64,000 nucleotides of DNA, from assembly GCA_030267565.1 (NCBI GenBank), contig BRXU01000010.1, positions 3,158,501 to 3,222,500 of the forward strand. The letters run 5' to 3'. Shown here piece by piece: positions 10,458 through 20,781 of this stretch. The notes beneath the pieces were generated by a model, which was given only the letters and a program-made list of their open reading frames with translations, was not told where the DNA came from and did no database searches. Source of the stretch: Pleodorina starrii (taxonomy: Eukaryota; Chlorophyta; Chlorophyceae; Chlamydomonadales; Volvocaceae). A program made the position numbers and the translations under genes. Position 1 is the stretch's first letter. Each line of letters opens with the position of its first letter.

Positions 10458-11908
10458 TTAGTGCTGGCCCTTCGCCATAACACCGAACAGCTTCGCGCGG
10501 ACGGTGGGCAAATTGGCCTGGTACGCGATCTTCAGCCGGTCGTCCAGCGTGTTGCTGCACTTGATGCGCCCGTCCCCGGAGGTCAGGACGATGCCGCCGC
10601 AGCTGCAGGGAGAGAAGCGGTTTCGAAGGAATGTGACGGTTGGGAGTGCCGTTGCCATGAGATGCAAGCATTACAATTTAGGCCCACGCACTGTCGCTTC
10701 CCCAAGTGGAAAGGGAAGCATCCCCGCCGCCGTTCTCATCTGTGCCCCGTCTAAACGGGTTGGTTTCATTCGTTGAATCGTTTGCAAATTGTCCCCACAC
10801 TGCAAGACCAAGCTGCTTCTTGGCAATCATAAGTTGCTACCCCCGCTGCTCACCATGCCTCCACATCGTCCTCGTCGGCGGGTGGCGGTGGGAGGAAGTT
10901 GGTCTGGTCCAGCGAGAGGGCGGGGGCCTCAGCGCCGAACATGGCGGTGTACGCCTTCCGCGCGGGCTCAAGCACCTCCTTGACGAGCAGTAGGTCCACT
11001 TGCCGGCAGGAGACCGTGGCGGTCTTCTCGCTCAGCTTCCGCATCGCCTGGGGGGTGGATGGGGGTTATCCACGGATAGGCTGGAGCCAGTGAACTGGGT
11101 GGGGAGGGCAAGTACCAGCTCGCAGTGCCCAGGCACAGCGCCAACAAGAGAGAATAGAAACCAGGTATCAACCTGAAACTGGGGATACAGTCAGTGAAAA
11201 CAATGTATGCGGGTTTGGAAGGGGGGGAACACACCACCTGCACACGAACCCACCTGCACAAGGAGGTCCTGGAGAAGCTTCTTGTACGAGGTGGGGTTCT
11301 TAGACACGTCACGGAGGCGCAGTTTGGCCTCCGAGATGATCTCCTGCACGGCTGCCTCCTTCGCAGTTAGGACCTTGAGGCGCATCTCGTTCAGCTGCTT
11401 CGAGTATTCGCTGCAAGAGCAACGACACCGGTATAGTCACTAAAACGAAACCACCTCAAGAGCTGGATAGACGTGCTATGACAGCCCAACAAGCTCACAT
11501 CTTCTTCTTCACCTCGACCTGGCCCTCCTTGCGCTCATACTCCTTCCGAATCTTCGCCTTCTCCTGCTCCAGCAATTGCAGCTTCTCCAAGTTGAACTCC
11601 TGCAGAGTGCATGGCAATGGCCCCCGCGCTGGCTCACATTAGGTTGACTCCGGGTAGTAGCCATTGATCAACCCCTGAACTCCGTGTCGCGCTGTTCTGT
11701 CCAGCTGACGCAACACAGGTGAAGTGCACTTGCCTCCTCAGCGGAGACTTTAATCTCCGTGGCTTTCTCGTCCGCCTCCTGCTTGATGAACCGCACCATC
11801 TGCTCAATTTGGCGCTCGACCTGGAAAGCCGTAAAATTCGCATCAGGACTTTTGATTGTATCTGTTGGGTAACCACAGGGACAGATAATTCACCTCCGCC
11901 TCGTTCAT
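10458..11908 (-). CDS. VHA-E: V-type H+-ATPase subunit E
   Basis: Six exons on the minus strand: 11908-11894, 11820-11734, 11599-11499, 11410-11254, 11047-10854 and 10602-10458. They give 232 residues, the usual length of the family, in consistent phase. The first exon encodes only MNEAE. Diagnostic stretches are RQIEQMVRFIKQEADEKA, SAEEEFNLEKLQLLEQEK and RKEYERKEGQVEVKKKIEYS in the N-terminal helix, then GGIVLTSGDGRIKCSNTLDD in the C-terminal domain. Subunit E is part of the peripheral stalk that joins the ATP-hydrolysing V1 head to the membrane V0 ring on vacuoles and other acidic compartments. Intron 2 has a GC donor (GAG|GCAAGT at 11733). Intron 4 carries a family A element about 12 bases before the 3' splice site. 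Confidence 0.96.
11061..11095 (-). repeat. intronic element, family A copy (V-ATPase E intron 4)
   Basis: On the sense (minus) strand it reads TTCACTGGCTCCAGCCTATC followed by CGTGGATAACCCCC. Only about twelve bases separate it from the 3' splice site at 11048. This is the shortest spacing seen in the window and shows the element can form the end of an intron. Confidence 0.8.
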
Positions 11909-13065
11909 TTTTCCTGAGTTCTTCACAGCAATGGGCTATCCGGGAAAAATGTGTTTGTCTGCCTCCACAACTAGACACGGACTGCCGTCAGCTATGCAAG
12001 AACAACAACACCCAAGCGAATGGTCGTCGCTTTTTGGGATTCCGCACCGAGTGGTCTATGTGCCGTACCAGGTACAGCATCCTTCAACTCCCACGACCAA
12101 AGACGTGAGCAGCAACTTCTGCCAAGCCAAGTTATGTGGCTGCCACCATGAGTTCAGGACGTTAGCATGGGTGTAAGGTCATCCCAACTGGCCGTTTGAG
12201 AGTGCGCAAGGCAGCGTTGCCCGTCCGCTTGCACGCACGGACGTCCTCCGTCGAGGGGAGCCCCGCGATGTGCGCTTCGTCGCCTGTGTATTCAAGTAAA
12301 AGACCGCTAAGAGCCGAGGCTCACCAATCGGGCTGCCTGTGCTGTTAAACGTGGCAACGTCGTGTGGAATGGTCGCACTGGGGAGCTGGCCCATGCTGGC
12401 CGATCAGGGCCGACGGTTTCAAGGGACACTGCAGCATTGCCCGTAGCACTGTCTGCACTGCCACTTGTATAATTGTGTACTATTATAAGAGTGATAAATG
12501 GTTTTACCATAAGTAGTTCCAGAATTGTTTATTGCCAGTCCCCGCCTATCGACCGTGCGGGGTCTGCCCGCCCATGGCGCAGGGTCCAACCATCCATTCC
12601 GCGGGTCAGCAGGGGCTTGTGACTGCTGGTGGACTGGGTGGTTCACAAGTACGTAAGCCCTTTCTGGGGCCAACCGGATTCACCCGGCAGGACCCGGCTC
12701 AACAGGCACCCCATGCTATTCGACACCGGACAACAAATACATGCTTCGCTTCATCCCCAGGGTGGTGACAAGAGCGGAATCTAGTCGACATTTGAGGGTG
12801 TCCGTCCCTTGTCGTGACGGTGCCTCAAGGTGCCTGGATGTTGTGGTTGGACTTGCTGATGAACCGGCTGCTTGGACCTGACAGCCAGAGGTAGTCGATG
12901 TGGGCACCTGAGACCTGACGGCCCGATCCAAAGATGATCCGTATCTGACCCATTGGCCCAGGGGTTGACGCAGCTGGACGCAGCCCCCCCTAAAGACGGC
13001 ACCACGACCACCTTTCGCCTCTTGACAGCTGTTTGTCATGTGCAGCGGACGGCACGCATGCGTCC
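11909..13065. other. region between V-ATPase E and the inverted-repeat element
   Basis: It should contain the V-ATPase E promoter and 5' UTR just right of 11908. Beyond that I see only short open frames. One plus-strand stretch near 12718 reads LFDTG, which recalls a retroviral-type protease, but stops interrupt it and no neighbouring retroelement domains are recognised. I call no gene. Confidence 0.4.
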
Positions 13066-14429
13066 ACCAGGGCCATGCCCGGGCTCCGGAACCAATCACT
13101 GCTCGTCCAGTGCGAGCTCTACCTAGGCGCAAGCGCTTCCAGTGTGAAGCGCTTCGCTTGGTCATATTGCATACGTACATGCTGAAGTATAGTGATGCTT
13201 CAATGGGAATGATGTAACATCAGTTCAGTATTCTCCATTGGGCATCCGCCCAGGCCAGCCGACATGTTCCGACTCTAGTGACGCGCCAGCCAGGCCTGAT
13301 CACCCTGGCTGGCTAACATCATCAAGAACCAGACACGACTGACTTGTTCGAGCGGCTTCGGTGCGACCTGCACCGAGTAATAGGTAGCATTGCGAAGGAA
13401 GAAGGAGCGCGGTCTCGCCTCGAAGGCCGGGCCGCGGGGCCAGCAATAGATACAGTTTGCCCGAGCTGTAGTCTAGCTGCTGCTGCGCCGCCCCGCACGA
13501 ACTCTCTCGCGGTTTCCGGCGGGGGGGGTGGGGCCAGCAGTGAATTCAAATAACGACGCCGTCAACGCGATATGGCGGGTCTACGGCATTCTCTACGCCC
13601 AGACGCTCCAGAGCTCGGTAGCAGCAGCTGTCTACGACTACATATACTGGCGGATCAGACAATCCCCACACTCGAGTGCGCCTTTTCCGGAACACACATC
13701 AATAAAGCTTCGCTTGGTTTCTCACATCTCGAGATCGAAACTCGTCCGGAGCGGTGTTCTCCCCCTAAAAACCATCTCGCGGTTTCCGGCGGGGGGGGTG
13801 GGGCCAGCAGTGAATTCAAATAACGACGCCGTCAACGTGATATGGCGGGTCTATGGCACTCTCTACGCCCAGACGCTCCAGAGCTCGGTAGCAGCAGCTG
13901 TCTACGACTACATATACTGGCGGATCACACAATCCCCACACTCGAGTGCGCCCTTTCCGGAACCCACATCAATAAAGCTTCGCTTGGTGAGAGTTCGTGC
14001 GGGGCGGCGCAGCAGCAGCTAGACTACAGCTCGGGCAAACTGTATCTATTGCTGGCCCCGCGGCCCGGCCTTCGAGGCGAGACCGCGCTCCTTCTTCCTT
14101 CGCAATGCTACCTATTACTCGGTGCAGGTCGCACCGAAGCCGCTCGAACAAGTCAGTCGTGTCTGGTTCTTGATGATGTTAGCCAGCCAGGGTGATCAGG
14201 CCTGGCTGGCGCGTCACTAGAGTCGGAACATGTCGGCTGGCCTGGGCGGATGCCCAATGGAGAATACTGAACTGATGTTACATCATTCCCATTGAAGCAT
14301 CACTATACTTCAGCATGTACGTATGCAATATGACCAAGCGAAGCGCTTCACACTGGAAGCGCTTGCGCCTAGGTAGAGCTCGCACTGGACGAGCAGTGAT
14401 TGGTTCCGGAGCCCGGGCATGGCCCTGGT
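13066..14429. mobile_element. foldback-type element with 441-bp inverted repeats
   Basis: The left arm (13066-13506) and right arm (13989-14429) are inverted copies of 441 bases, identical by eye along their length. They frame a 482-base centre. The outer ends begin ACCAGGGCCATGCCCGGGC. The centre is two direct repeats with a 56-base spacer. No transposase is recognised and I see no convincing target-site duplication, so this may be a non-autonomous foldback transposon, a segmental inverted duplication or an assembly artefact. Mirrored short open frames occur in the two arms and are products of the symmetry. Confidence 0.75.
13505..13988. repeat. pair of 214-bp direct repeats inside the inverted-repeat element
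   Basis: Copies at 13505-13718 and 13775-13988 are offset by 270 bases and differ at only a few positions. Each starts TCTCGCGGTTTCCGGC with a G-run and ends AATAAAGCTTCGCTTGGT. A plus-strand frame (13528-14022, 164 residues) stays open through both copies, so each carries the peptide WRVYG followed by LYAQTLQSSVAAAVYDYIYW. I do not recognise that peptide and do not claim it is expressed. Confidence 0.85.
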
Positions 14430-15409
14430 CCCCGGTTCGAGCCCAACCAAGAGCGTTCGTCTGCGCTCAAACTGTCAGTCAGTTTGACCAGATAATTCCC
14501 AGCCACCAACGGTGCACGACATGTTCACCAATAAGCCAGTACAACAATGGTGTCAGAAGTCGAGTCCTGGGGGTTTACCGCAGTACCCACAGACGAAATC
14601 CGCCTATGAACCGCAGCAGTGGGTGCCGAAAATGACTGAAATTCGACCGAATGCATGCGCTGCAGCCCTTCAAGCAACCTTTAAGACCGCACACTGAGCC
14701 GGTAACTTTGCTCAACCCCGTCGGGACTGTTTGGCCTGTTCTGGCTTTCAAATTTCACAAAAAAAGTTGTCCCGGCGCCACGGCCCCCGAACGGGGCCCC
14801 CGGTGCCCCGGATTGCGACTTAGCGAGAAGCTTCGTCAGTTTCGGTTAGTGCGGTTGTAGTTATTGGGTAGGCCGTTGACGAAGTCCAAGAGCTCGAGAC
14901 ACTCGCTGTCACAAATCCGGAAAGTAAATTGCTGTCGGTGATGACAGTTGCTTTCAGTATTCATCAAATAATTTGCTGGGTTCTGCTGGCCTGAGAAGCT
15001 GTCTGCACTCGTGGTCTGCACTGGTCTGCAATGTGGTCGAAACAAAGGTTGAGACCCTCCGTTCCAAACACATTATTATTGTCCGTGTTGCCGCTCATGG
15101 AGATGACCCTGGTTCTACATGTTCATGACATTCGTCTTTCCCGGCCGTACCTTCGACCGTTTTCTTTGATCATTTTAGTTCGCCGTTGGAAGGTCTTGGT
15201 TCATGGCTTGTAAGCTTCTCTAACGGTGTGATCATCGTCTGTCGACAAAACTCCGCCCGGCATTCCGCCCGCAGCACTGCAGCACGACACTGCAATTACA
15301 CTAGATCAGTATTCTTAATTATCAAAAACATTTGTCAATATATTTGTCGGCTCTCGTCGATTCCACGTACACTTTACGTTGCATACTTCACCGCTTCTTT
15401 TGTTGGAAA
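14430..15409. other. intergenic region upstream of TBL2-like gene
   Basis: It is less GC-rich than the rest, about 980 bases long, with only short open frames. It holds a small hairpin (TCAAACTG / CAGTTTGA near 14470) and, at its right end, the promoter and 5' UTR of the TBL2-like gene. A T-arm-like word (GGTTCGAGCCC near 14434) is not part of a foldable tRNA. Confidence 0.45.
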
Positions 15410-18400
15410 ATGGCTTCCGCGGAGTCAGTCGCGCAGCTGAGCCAGACGAGCCAGATCGTGCTGGCTATAGCTGGTAAGCCTGCGTCGCAGGCTGCTCCTC
15501 CGGTGCAAAAAGTGCCGGTCAGATCTTTGGGACCGCTGATCTGCAGGCGGAAGCGCGATCCTGTTCTTCGGCTACTTGGTCTACGGCTTGGTCAGCTGCC
15601 TGCGCGGTGCAACTCGGCTGCTGACTTCGGCAAGCAGTGCGAAGGGCCGGTACGTTGATGGTGCATGTGGGGCTGTGATAGTTTTGCCGAGAAGAGGCAC
15701 ATGCCCGACGCAGAAAAACCTCTCATTTCTTGCACGCAGGAGCAAGCCTCCGCCAAAGCAACAGCAGACAAAGTCGAAGGGCTCGGATGATGACGAGTAA
15801 GTCAACTACGGGCTGCCCGTTGACGACGACGGCGCGTCAGGACTGGCCGCGCCGCACCCGGCCTCTCTCCTTTGGGGTCCCTTGCTTCCTGCCTGTCCAT
15901 TGTGCACAGTTGACTTCCTGCTGCTTGCGTGACGGTATGCCACTTTCCTGACCTGGTCACCCTGTGTACCGCCACCGCAGGCCGCCGGTGGCTGCTCCCA
16001 CCAAGGAGCGCGGACCCGACCTGAAGTCCCTCATCAAGGCCGACAAGACCGCCGCCAAGAAGAAGAGGTGAGAGAAGCCCGGCCGGAGCTTGGCGGGAAA
16101 GCCAGCTTGTGAAGGGGGCTGGGCTGATCTGGGTACCAACTGATGATGTGGGTCACCTCTCGCGTTCGGGCGTCCGGGTTGCGTGCATGTCGGGGGTTTA
16201 ATACCACCCTTGCAACGCCCCTCCCAGCTCCCACACAGCTCCCCCTGCCTCATTCTGTGTGACTCATTCTTATATAATTGAGCATATCAAACCCTGATCC
16301 CCTTGCCTGGCTCTCCTCTCCCCCTCCACCCCCGCAGCACCACAAAGGAGGACCAGATGGCCACCCATGAGCTGTGGGTCAACACCCTCAAGGTGAGATC
16401 TGGGATATGCGGGGGCACGCACGTGTGCCTGTGTGAGCGCACCAAACCGCCGCGGAAGCACGTGCGTCGGCGGCTTGATGCGGGCACCCGGCGAGGGTTT
16501 TCTTGTCAATGCGAAACATGGGCGTGCAGTTGTTCCAGCTGTAGAACCCAGTTAGGAGCAGCCCAGCCTGGTTAGTCCAGCCAGGGGCGGGGTGGCGTTT
16601 GACCGAAGGCCTGGCCTATGTGTGTGTATGTGTGGGGGGACATGTTGGCGTGCAAGTGGGTGGGTGGGTGGGTGGCCACTCTGTGTTTGTGGGCCGCTTT
16701 GACCTCCTCCATCTTGAATGTCCATAGCATCGTTTGAAACGTTCGTCCACATGAGTGACATGTATACCCACATCCCCCTCCCGCCCTGTCCTCTCGCAAG
16801 GACCATGCCGACACCGTCCACGGCGTCGCCTGGTCCCGCGACGGCCAGCTGCTGGCCACCGCGTGTGAGGACATGACGCTGCGCATATTCGACATGTCGG
16901 ACGTATCCAGCAAGAACCCCAAGGTGAGGAGCCGCGTGCGCAGGTTTGGGGAGATGGGGGGAGGGGGGCAGGCTCGCAGGACAAGTTTGTGTAAGGCCCG
17001 CAGAAGAGGCGCGCGCCGAGGCAGCGGCGCGCGCTTGGGGGAACCACAACCAAAAGCCCAAGCCAGGGACTAGACCCGTCATGCATTTTGGGAGGAGGGG
17101 GAGAGGGTTGGTGTTCCTGTTCCAACGCGCCCAAAGTGGCTCATTGTCGTGGCAGCTGCCGGCACATGGACAGCACAGACGACAGCTGCTGGGCCCACCC
17201 TAGGGGCAAAGCGGGCAGCACTCCCCGCGCAACATTCCGACGCGGCAAGGCAGCACCGGCCCCCGGACCGCCGCGGGGCGCCCTCGGTGCGTGCGCCTCA
17301 GCGCCCTCTCCCTCCCCGGTCACCAATGCACACACCGCCGCAGACGCATCGGCGCTCCGCTCGTCAGAGGCACCCACTCGCCCACTCACCCGCCCACTCA
17401 CGCACCCCTTCCATCGCTGCGGTCTCGATCGTATGTGTTTCATGTACCCACGCATGTACCCACGCATCCACCCGCCCACCCGCGCTCACGACCCTCTCTC
17501 CTTTCTCCATTTCACCCTAAGTAAAGCCCCGTAACCGTTTGTCCGTCCGTCCGTCCGTCCGTCCGCAGTTCAAGCGGGTACGCACCGCGCGCATCCCGCT
17601 GGGGGTGGGCTTCGGCGACTCCCCCGATGCGGTGGCTGCCATGCTGAGGGGCAGCCCCGACACGCTGGTGGCGCTGTACCAGCCCATGGCCAAGCAGCCG
17701 GGGGAGGCGCCCACATACGATGCCAAGTGGACGGTGAGCGGGCCGGGGCGGGGCAATGTGAGGGGCGGCCGAGTCGGTTGTTGTAAGGGGAGTGGCGCGC
17801 GTTGCGGGCGCTGGTGGTGATTGCGCTGGGTCCGGCTTCGGCTGGGTTATCGGTTATGGGGGTTGGGCAGCTTGGTGGAACATGGGTCTCTGGGCCGCTG
17901 TGTGTTTGACAGACATTGGAGGGGCCATTTGCCACTGCACTCCTTCCCCCTCTCCCCGCCCCGCTTCCTGCCCCTCCCCGCTCCTTCCCGCCCCGCCCCG
18001 CTCCTGAGCTCCCGATACATCGGAATGCCTGTGCTGCACGGGCTGAGATAAGGGTCTCGTCCCTCTAACCCTATCCCCTTATCACAGCCCTCGTGGGCGG
18101 GCGGCGCCCCATCACCATTTCCCAAGCATGCCCTGTCGTACTCTGTCGTACTGTACCCAAACCGATTCCACCCCACCCACCCCGACCCACGCAGGTGAAC
18201 AACGTGTTCGGCAAGGACCAGCCCCTGGCCGGTGCGCTGGTCTCCGTTTCCTCCGACTCGGCGGTTGGGCGGAGGGGCATCATCGTGGCGATGTCGGCCA
18301 AGAAGGATGGCAGGGTGTACGACATGCAGGTACGGCAGGGCGGCGCGGCGTGGCGCGCCGGCGCAGCCCGGCGTTTGGGGTGTTTTTGAGCTGCCTTGCC

Positions 18401-18968
18401 AGCGCCCTGTGCAGTGCAGTGCAGTACCTGCCAGCAGCCGGCCCAAAACCTCCGTTCGCTCCGTATCCGCCTGGCTGATGAATGAATGAACGACGGCGCG
18501 GCTCACCATTGTTCCCCCGGCTCCCCTGGTTCCCCGTGTACGTACCGTATGTCGTTGTGTAGCCGGATGTCCAGCACTCCAGCTGCCCTCCGGGTCCGTT
18601 CGCTAACGCCGTCTCCGTCTCTGCTGCGGTATCTTCTTTTTACTGCCCTTCCACCACCCGCCACCGCCCCCTGCCTGCCGCCGCCTGCCTCTCGCCTGCC
18701 CCAGGGAAGGGAGGTGGCCGTGTTTGAGCCCAACGCGCTGGCCAACCACGACCTGGCGGTGTCGGCCGACGGGCGCTTCATCGCGGCCGCCACCTTCTCC
18801 TCCGACGTCAAGATCTGGGAGATGAAGTACACGCGGGAGGGCGAGTTCCGAGGTGGGTGGGTGGGTGGGTGGGCGGCTGAATCCGGGGTGGTGAACGTGC
18901 GGCGGCGGAAGGCGGGGGAGGTCGAGGTTCGGCAGGTGTCGGCTGGGGCCGAGCGGGGGCCGGGGGCC

Positions 18969-19002
<34 letters not shown>

Positions 19003-20781
19003 GCTTACACCCGCACCCGCCGTTGTCATCCCCCCTCCCCCCTCAGGTCTGATCAAGGCCATGGGTCTGACGGGTCACCGCAGCCAGGTGGCCTGTGTGG
19101 CGCTGTCCTCGGACAACTCCCGGGCGGCCACCGCCAGCAAGGACGGAATGCTCAAGGTGGGAGGAGAGGGAGGGGGGAGAGGGCGGGAGGGGGGGGAGGG
19201 TTGCATGTTGAAGGAGGTTAGGTGGGAAGGGGGTCAGGATGGTGGCGCGGGGGTTTTGACCAATCCACTGCGGCGCGCGGCCGCAGCGATTGCGCCCCTT
19301 CTGCCCCTGAATTGAGCCCCTCCTGCCCCCACGGTCACGCAGCTCGGCCCTTCCTTCCTTTCTTGGGACCTCGCACTGACCTTCCTCGCTGCCTTGCTGA
19401 CCGAGTTGCTGCTCGCCGTCCCCAACCCCCCGGGCCTATACGTGGATAACTCCCTCCCCCCCTCCCGCCTCCCAAACGTCAGATTTGGAACATCGATGTG
19501 CGCTACGATATGAGTGAGGATCCCAAGGTCGTGCTCTCGGTAAGCAGAACCGCAACTGATCCGCGCCGACCCGACCCGCCCGCTGTCCTGTTCCGCCGTC
19601 TGCGCGCGCGACCTCCCCCTGTTGCGACCCAGCTGCTGGCAAGGAGGGTCCCGGGTCACCGGCAGGACGCAAGCGATTGAGCGGAGGAGGTTTGCGTGGT
19701 GTGGCCTTTGACGCAGCTGTGGACGAGGAGCATTGCATGGCATGGCACACCGGGGGGGAGGGGAGGGCCGAGGCCGTCAATGCGTAACACCTAACACGGG
19801 CGGGAGGGCTGGTAGGGAATGGTGGTGGGATTCAGGAGTGGCTGGCTGTCCGATGTGTCTTTGGCCTCTGGCTCCAACGGCCACACGGTATCTCACCATC
19901 ACATCACATCCTCGCAACGTCCGTTTCCTCCGCCGCCGCCGCGGCCGGACAGCCGCCACTCCGCCAGCCCCTCAAAAGCACCGGCAACTATGTATGCCGC
20001 CGAACGTACCCCAAGCAGCCTCAAACGCACCCCGCCCCTCGCGCTGCCCTGTCTGTCCTCGGCTGCGGCTGCGGCCCGTGCACCCGTGCAGGTACCGATG
20101 CCGCTGCCCGAGGGCCGCGTCTACCAGCACCTCGCGTTTGGTCCCCCGGGGTCGCACCTGCTCGCGGCGTCGTACGAGGTACGTGCGGCCCGGGTTGTCC
20201 AGGCCTGGGCGGGTGGGTGGGTGGGTGCTGTCACTACCGGAGTTTGACGGGGGCATTGGGTGATGGTAGAGGAGAAGGAGAAGCGAGTGTTGCCACCCCC
20301 CAGCCCCTTTCCTACACCAGGACACGAACGTGTGGACGCACACACGGGCGTACTTGTTTGCGAAAAGATGTGTGTGTTTATATCTGTTGATGACACTCGT
20401 CGGCTCCCCTTCTACACCCGGCTCCTTATATAAAGGAGCATACCGTATCACTCCCTGACCCCTCCTACACACTCGGCCAACCCCTCGAACCCTCCGCCCC
20501 GCCCCTTCCCTTCCCGCGGGCCCACCCAACTCCACCTTACCCACCTTACCAACCCACCAACCCCCCTTTCTGCGCCCCCGCAGGGCACCGTCCAGCTGAT
20601 CAGTCTGAAGAACGGTGAGCTGCTGGAGCGCATCACTGCGCACGAGGCGCCCATCACCGCCATCCGCTGGTGCCCGCGGCCGCGCGAGATGGCGGCGGAG
20701 GCGGGCGGAGGGGTCGCCTTCGTGTTCGCCACGTGCAGCAGGGACAAGCGCGTGCGCGTGTGGCGCGCGCCCAAGTTCTGA
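15410..20781 (+). CDS. TBL2: transducin beta-like protein 2 (TBL2) homologue, WD40 membrane protein
   Basis: Thirteen exons: 15410-15473, 15547-15649, 15740-15796, 15981-16067, 16338-16392, 16801-16923, 17569-17733, 18195-18329, 18705-18852, 19047-19156, 19483-19539, 20092-20178 and 20584-20781. They give 462 residues in phase (human TBL2 is 447). Residues 22-42 form a membrane segment (AILFFGYLVYGLVSCL). A Lys-rich linker follows, then WD40 repeats: DHADTVHGVAWSRDGQLLAT, VSADGRFIAAATFSSDVKIW, LTGHRSQVACVALSSDN and a last blade ending KRVRVWRAPKF. Human TBL2 is an ER-anchored protein linked to the PERK stress pathway; the same role here is inference. Its introns carry family A, B and C elements and a TTG microsatellite. 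All introns are GT-AG. Confidence 0.9.
16261..16301 (+). repeat. intronic hairpin element, family B copy 2
   Basis: CTCATT and AATTGAG flank CTTATAT, so the arm sequence has changed from copy 1 while partial pairing is kept. CATATCAAACCCTGATCCCC follows. It lies in sense orientation 36 bases before the 3' splice site of TBL2 intron 4. Confidence 0.7.
18595..18648 (+). repeat. dispersed element, family C copy 1
   Basis: It reads GTTCGCTAACGCCGTCTCCG, then TCTCTGCTGCGGTATC, then a T-rich tail. It lies in TBL2 intron 8 in sense orientation, about 57 bases before the 3' splice site. Five related copies occur at 26566, 41017, 44565, 45804 and 45914. Confidence 0.8.
18853..18876 (+). repeat. GTGG repeat starting at the 5' splice site of TBL2 intron 9
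   Basis: The intron opens with GTGGGTGGGTGGGTGGGTGG and then GCGG. Five or more registers resemble the real donor, and several G-triplets follow. Confidence 0.75.
18968..19004 (+). repeat. TTG microsatellite in TBL2 intron 9
   Basis: About eleven tandem TTG units, 42 bases before the 3' splice site at 19046. They give U/G-rich RNA in place of a normal pyrimidine tract. No coding role. Confidence 0.9.
19433..19450 (+). repeat. intronic element, family A copy (TBL2 intron 10)
   Basis: Sense GGCCTATACGTGGATAAC followed by a pure pyrimidine tract and the 3' splice site at 19482. Confidence 0.8.
20421..20463 (+). repeat. intronic hairpin element, family B copy 3
   Basis: GCTCCTT pairs with AAGGAGC around ATATA. 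CATACCGTATCACTCCCTGA follows. Sense orientation in TBL2 intron 12, 120 bases before the 3' splice site at 20583. Confidence 0.8.

Noticed and set aside
10149..10754. Plus-strand open frame over the V-ATPase E 3' end
   Set aside because: It is antisense to the conserved final exon of V-ATPase E and has no recognisable domain.
12700..12790. LFDTG word resembling a retroviral-type protease
   Set aside because: Stops follow closely, and no reverse transcriptase, integrase or gag-like sequence was recognised nearby.
14400..14445. tRNA-like T-arm word GGTTCGAGCCC
   Set aside because: The flanking bases do not form the T stem, and no acceptor or anticodon stem can be folded.
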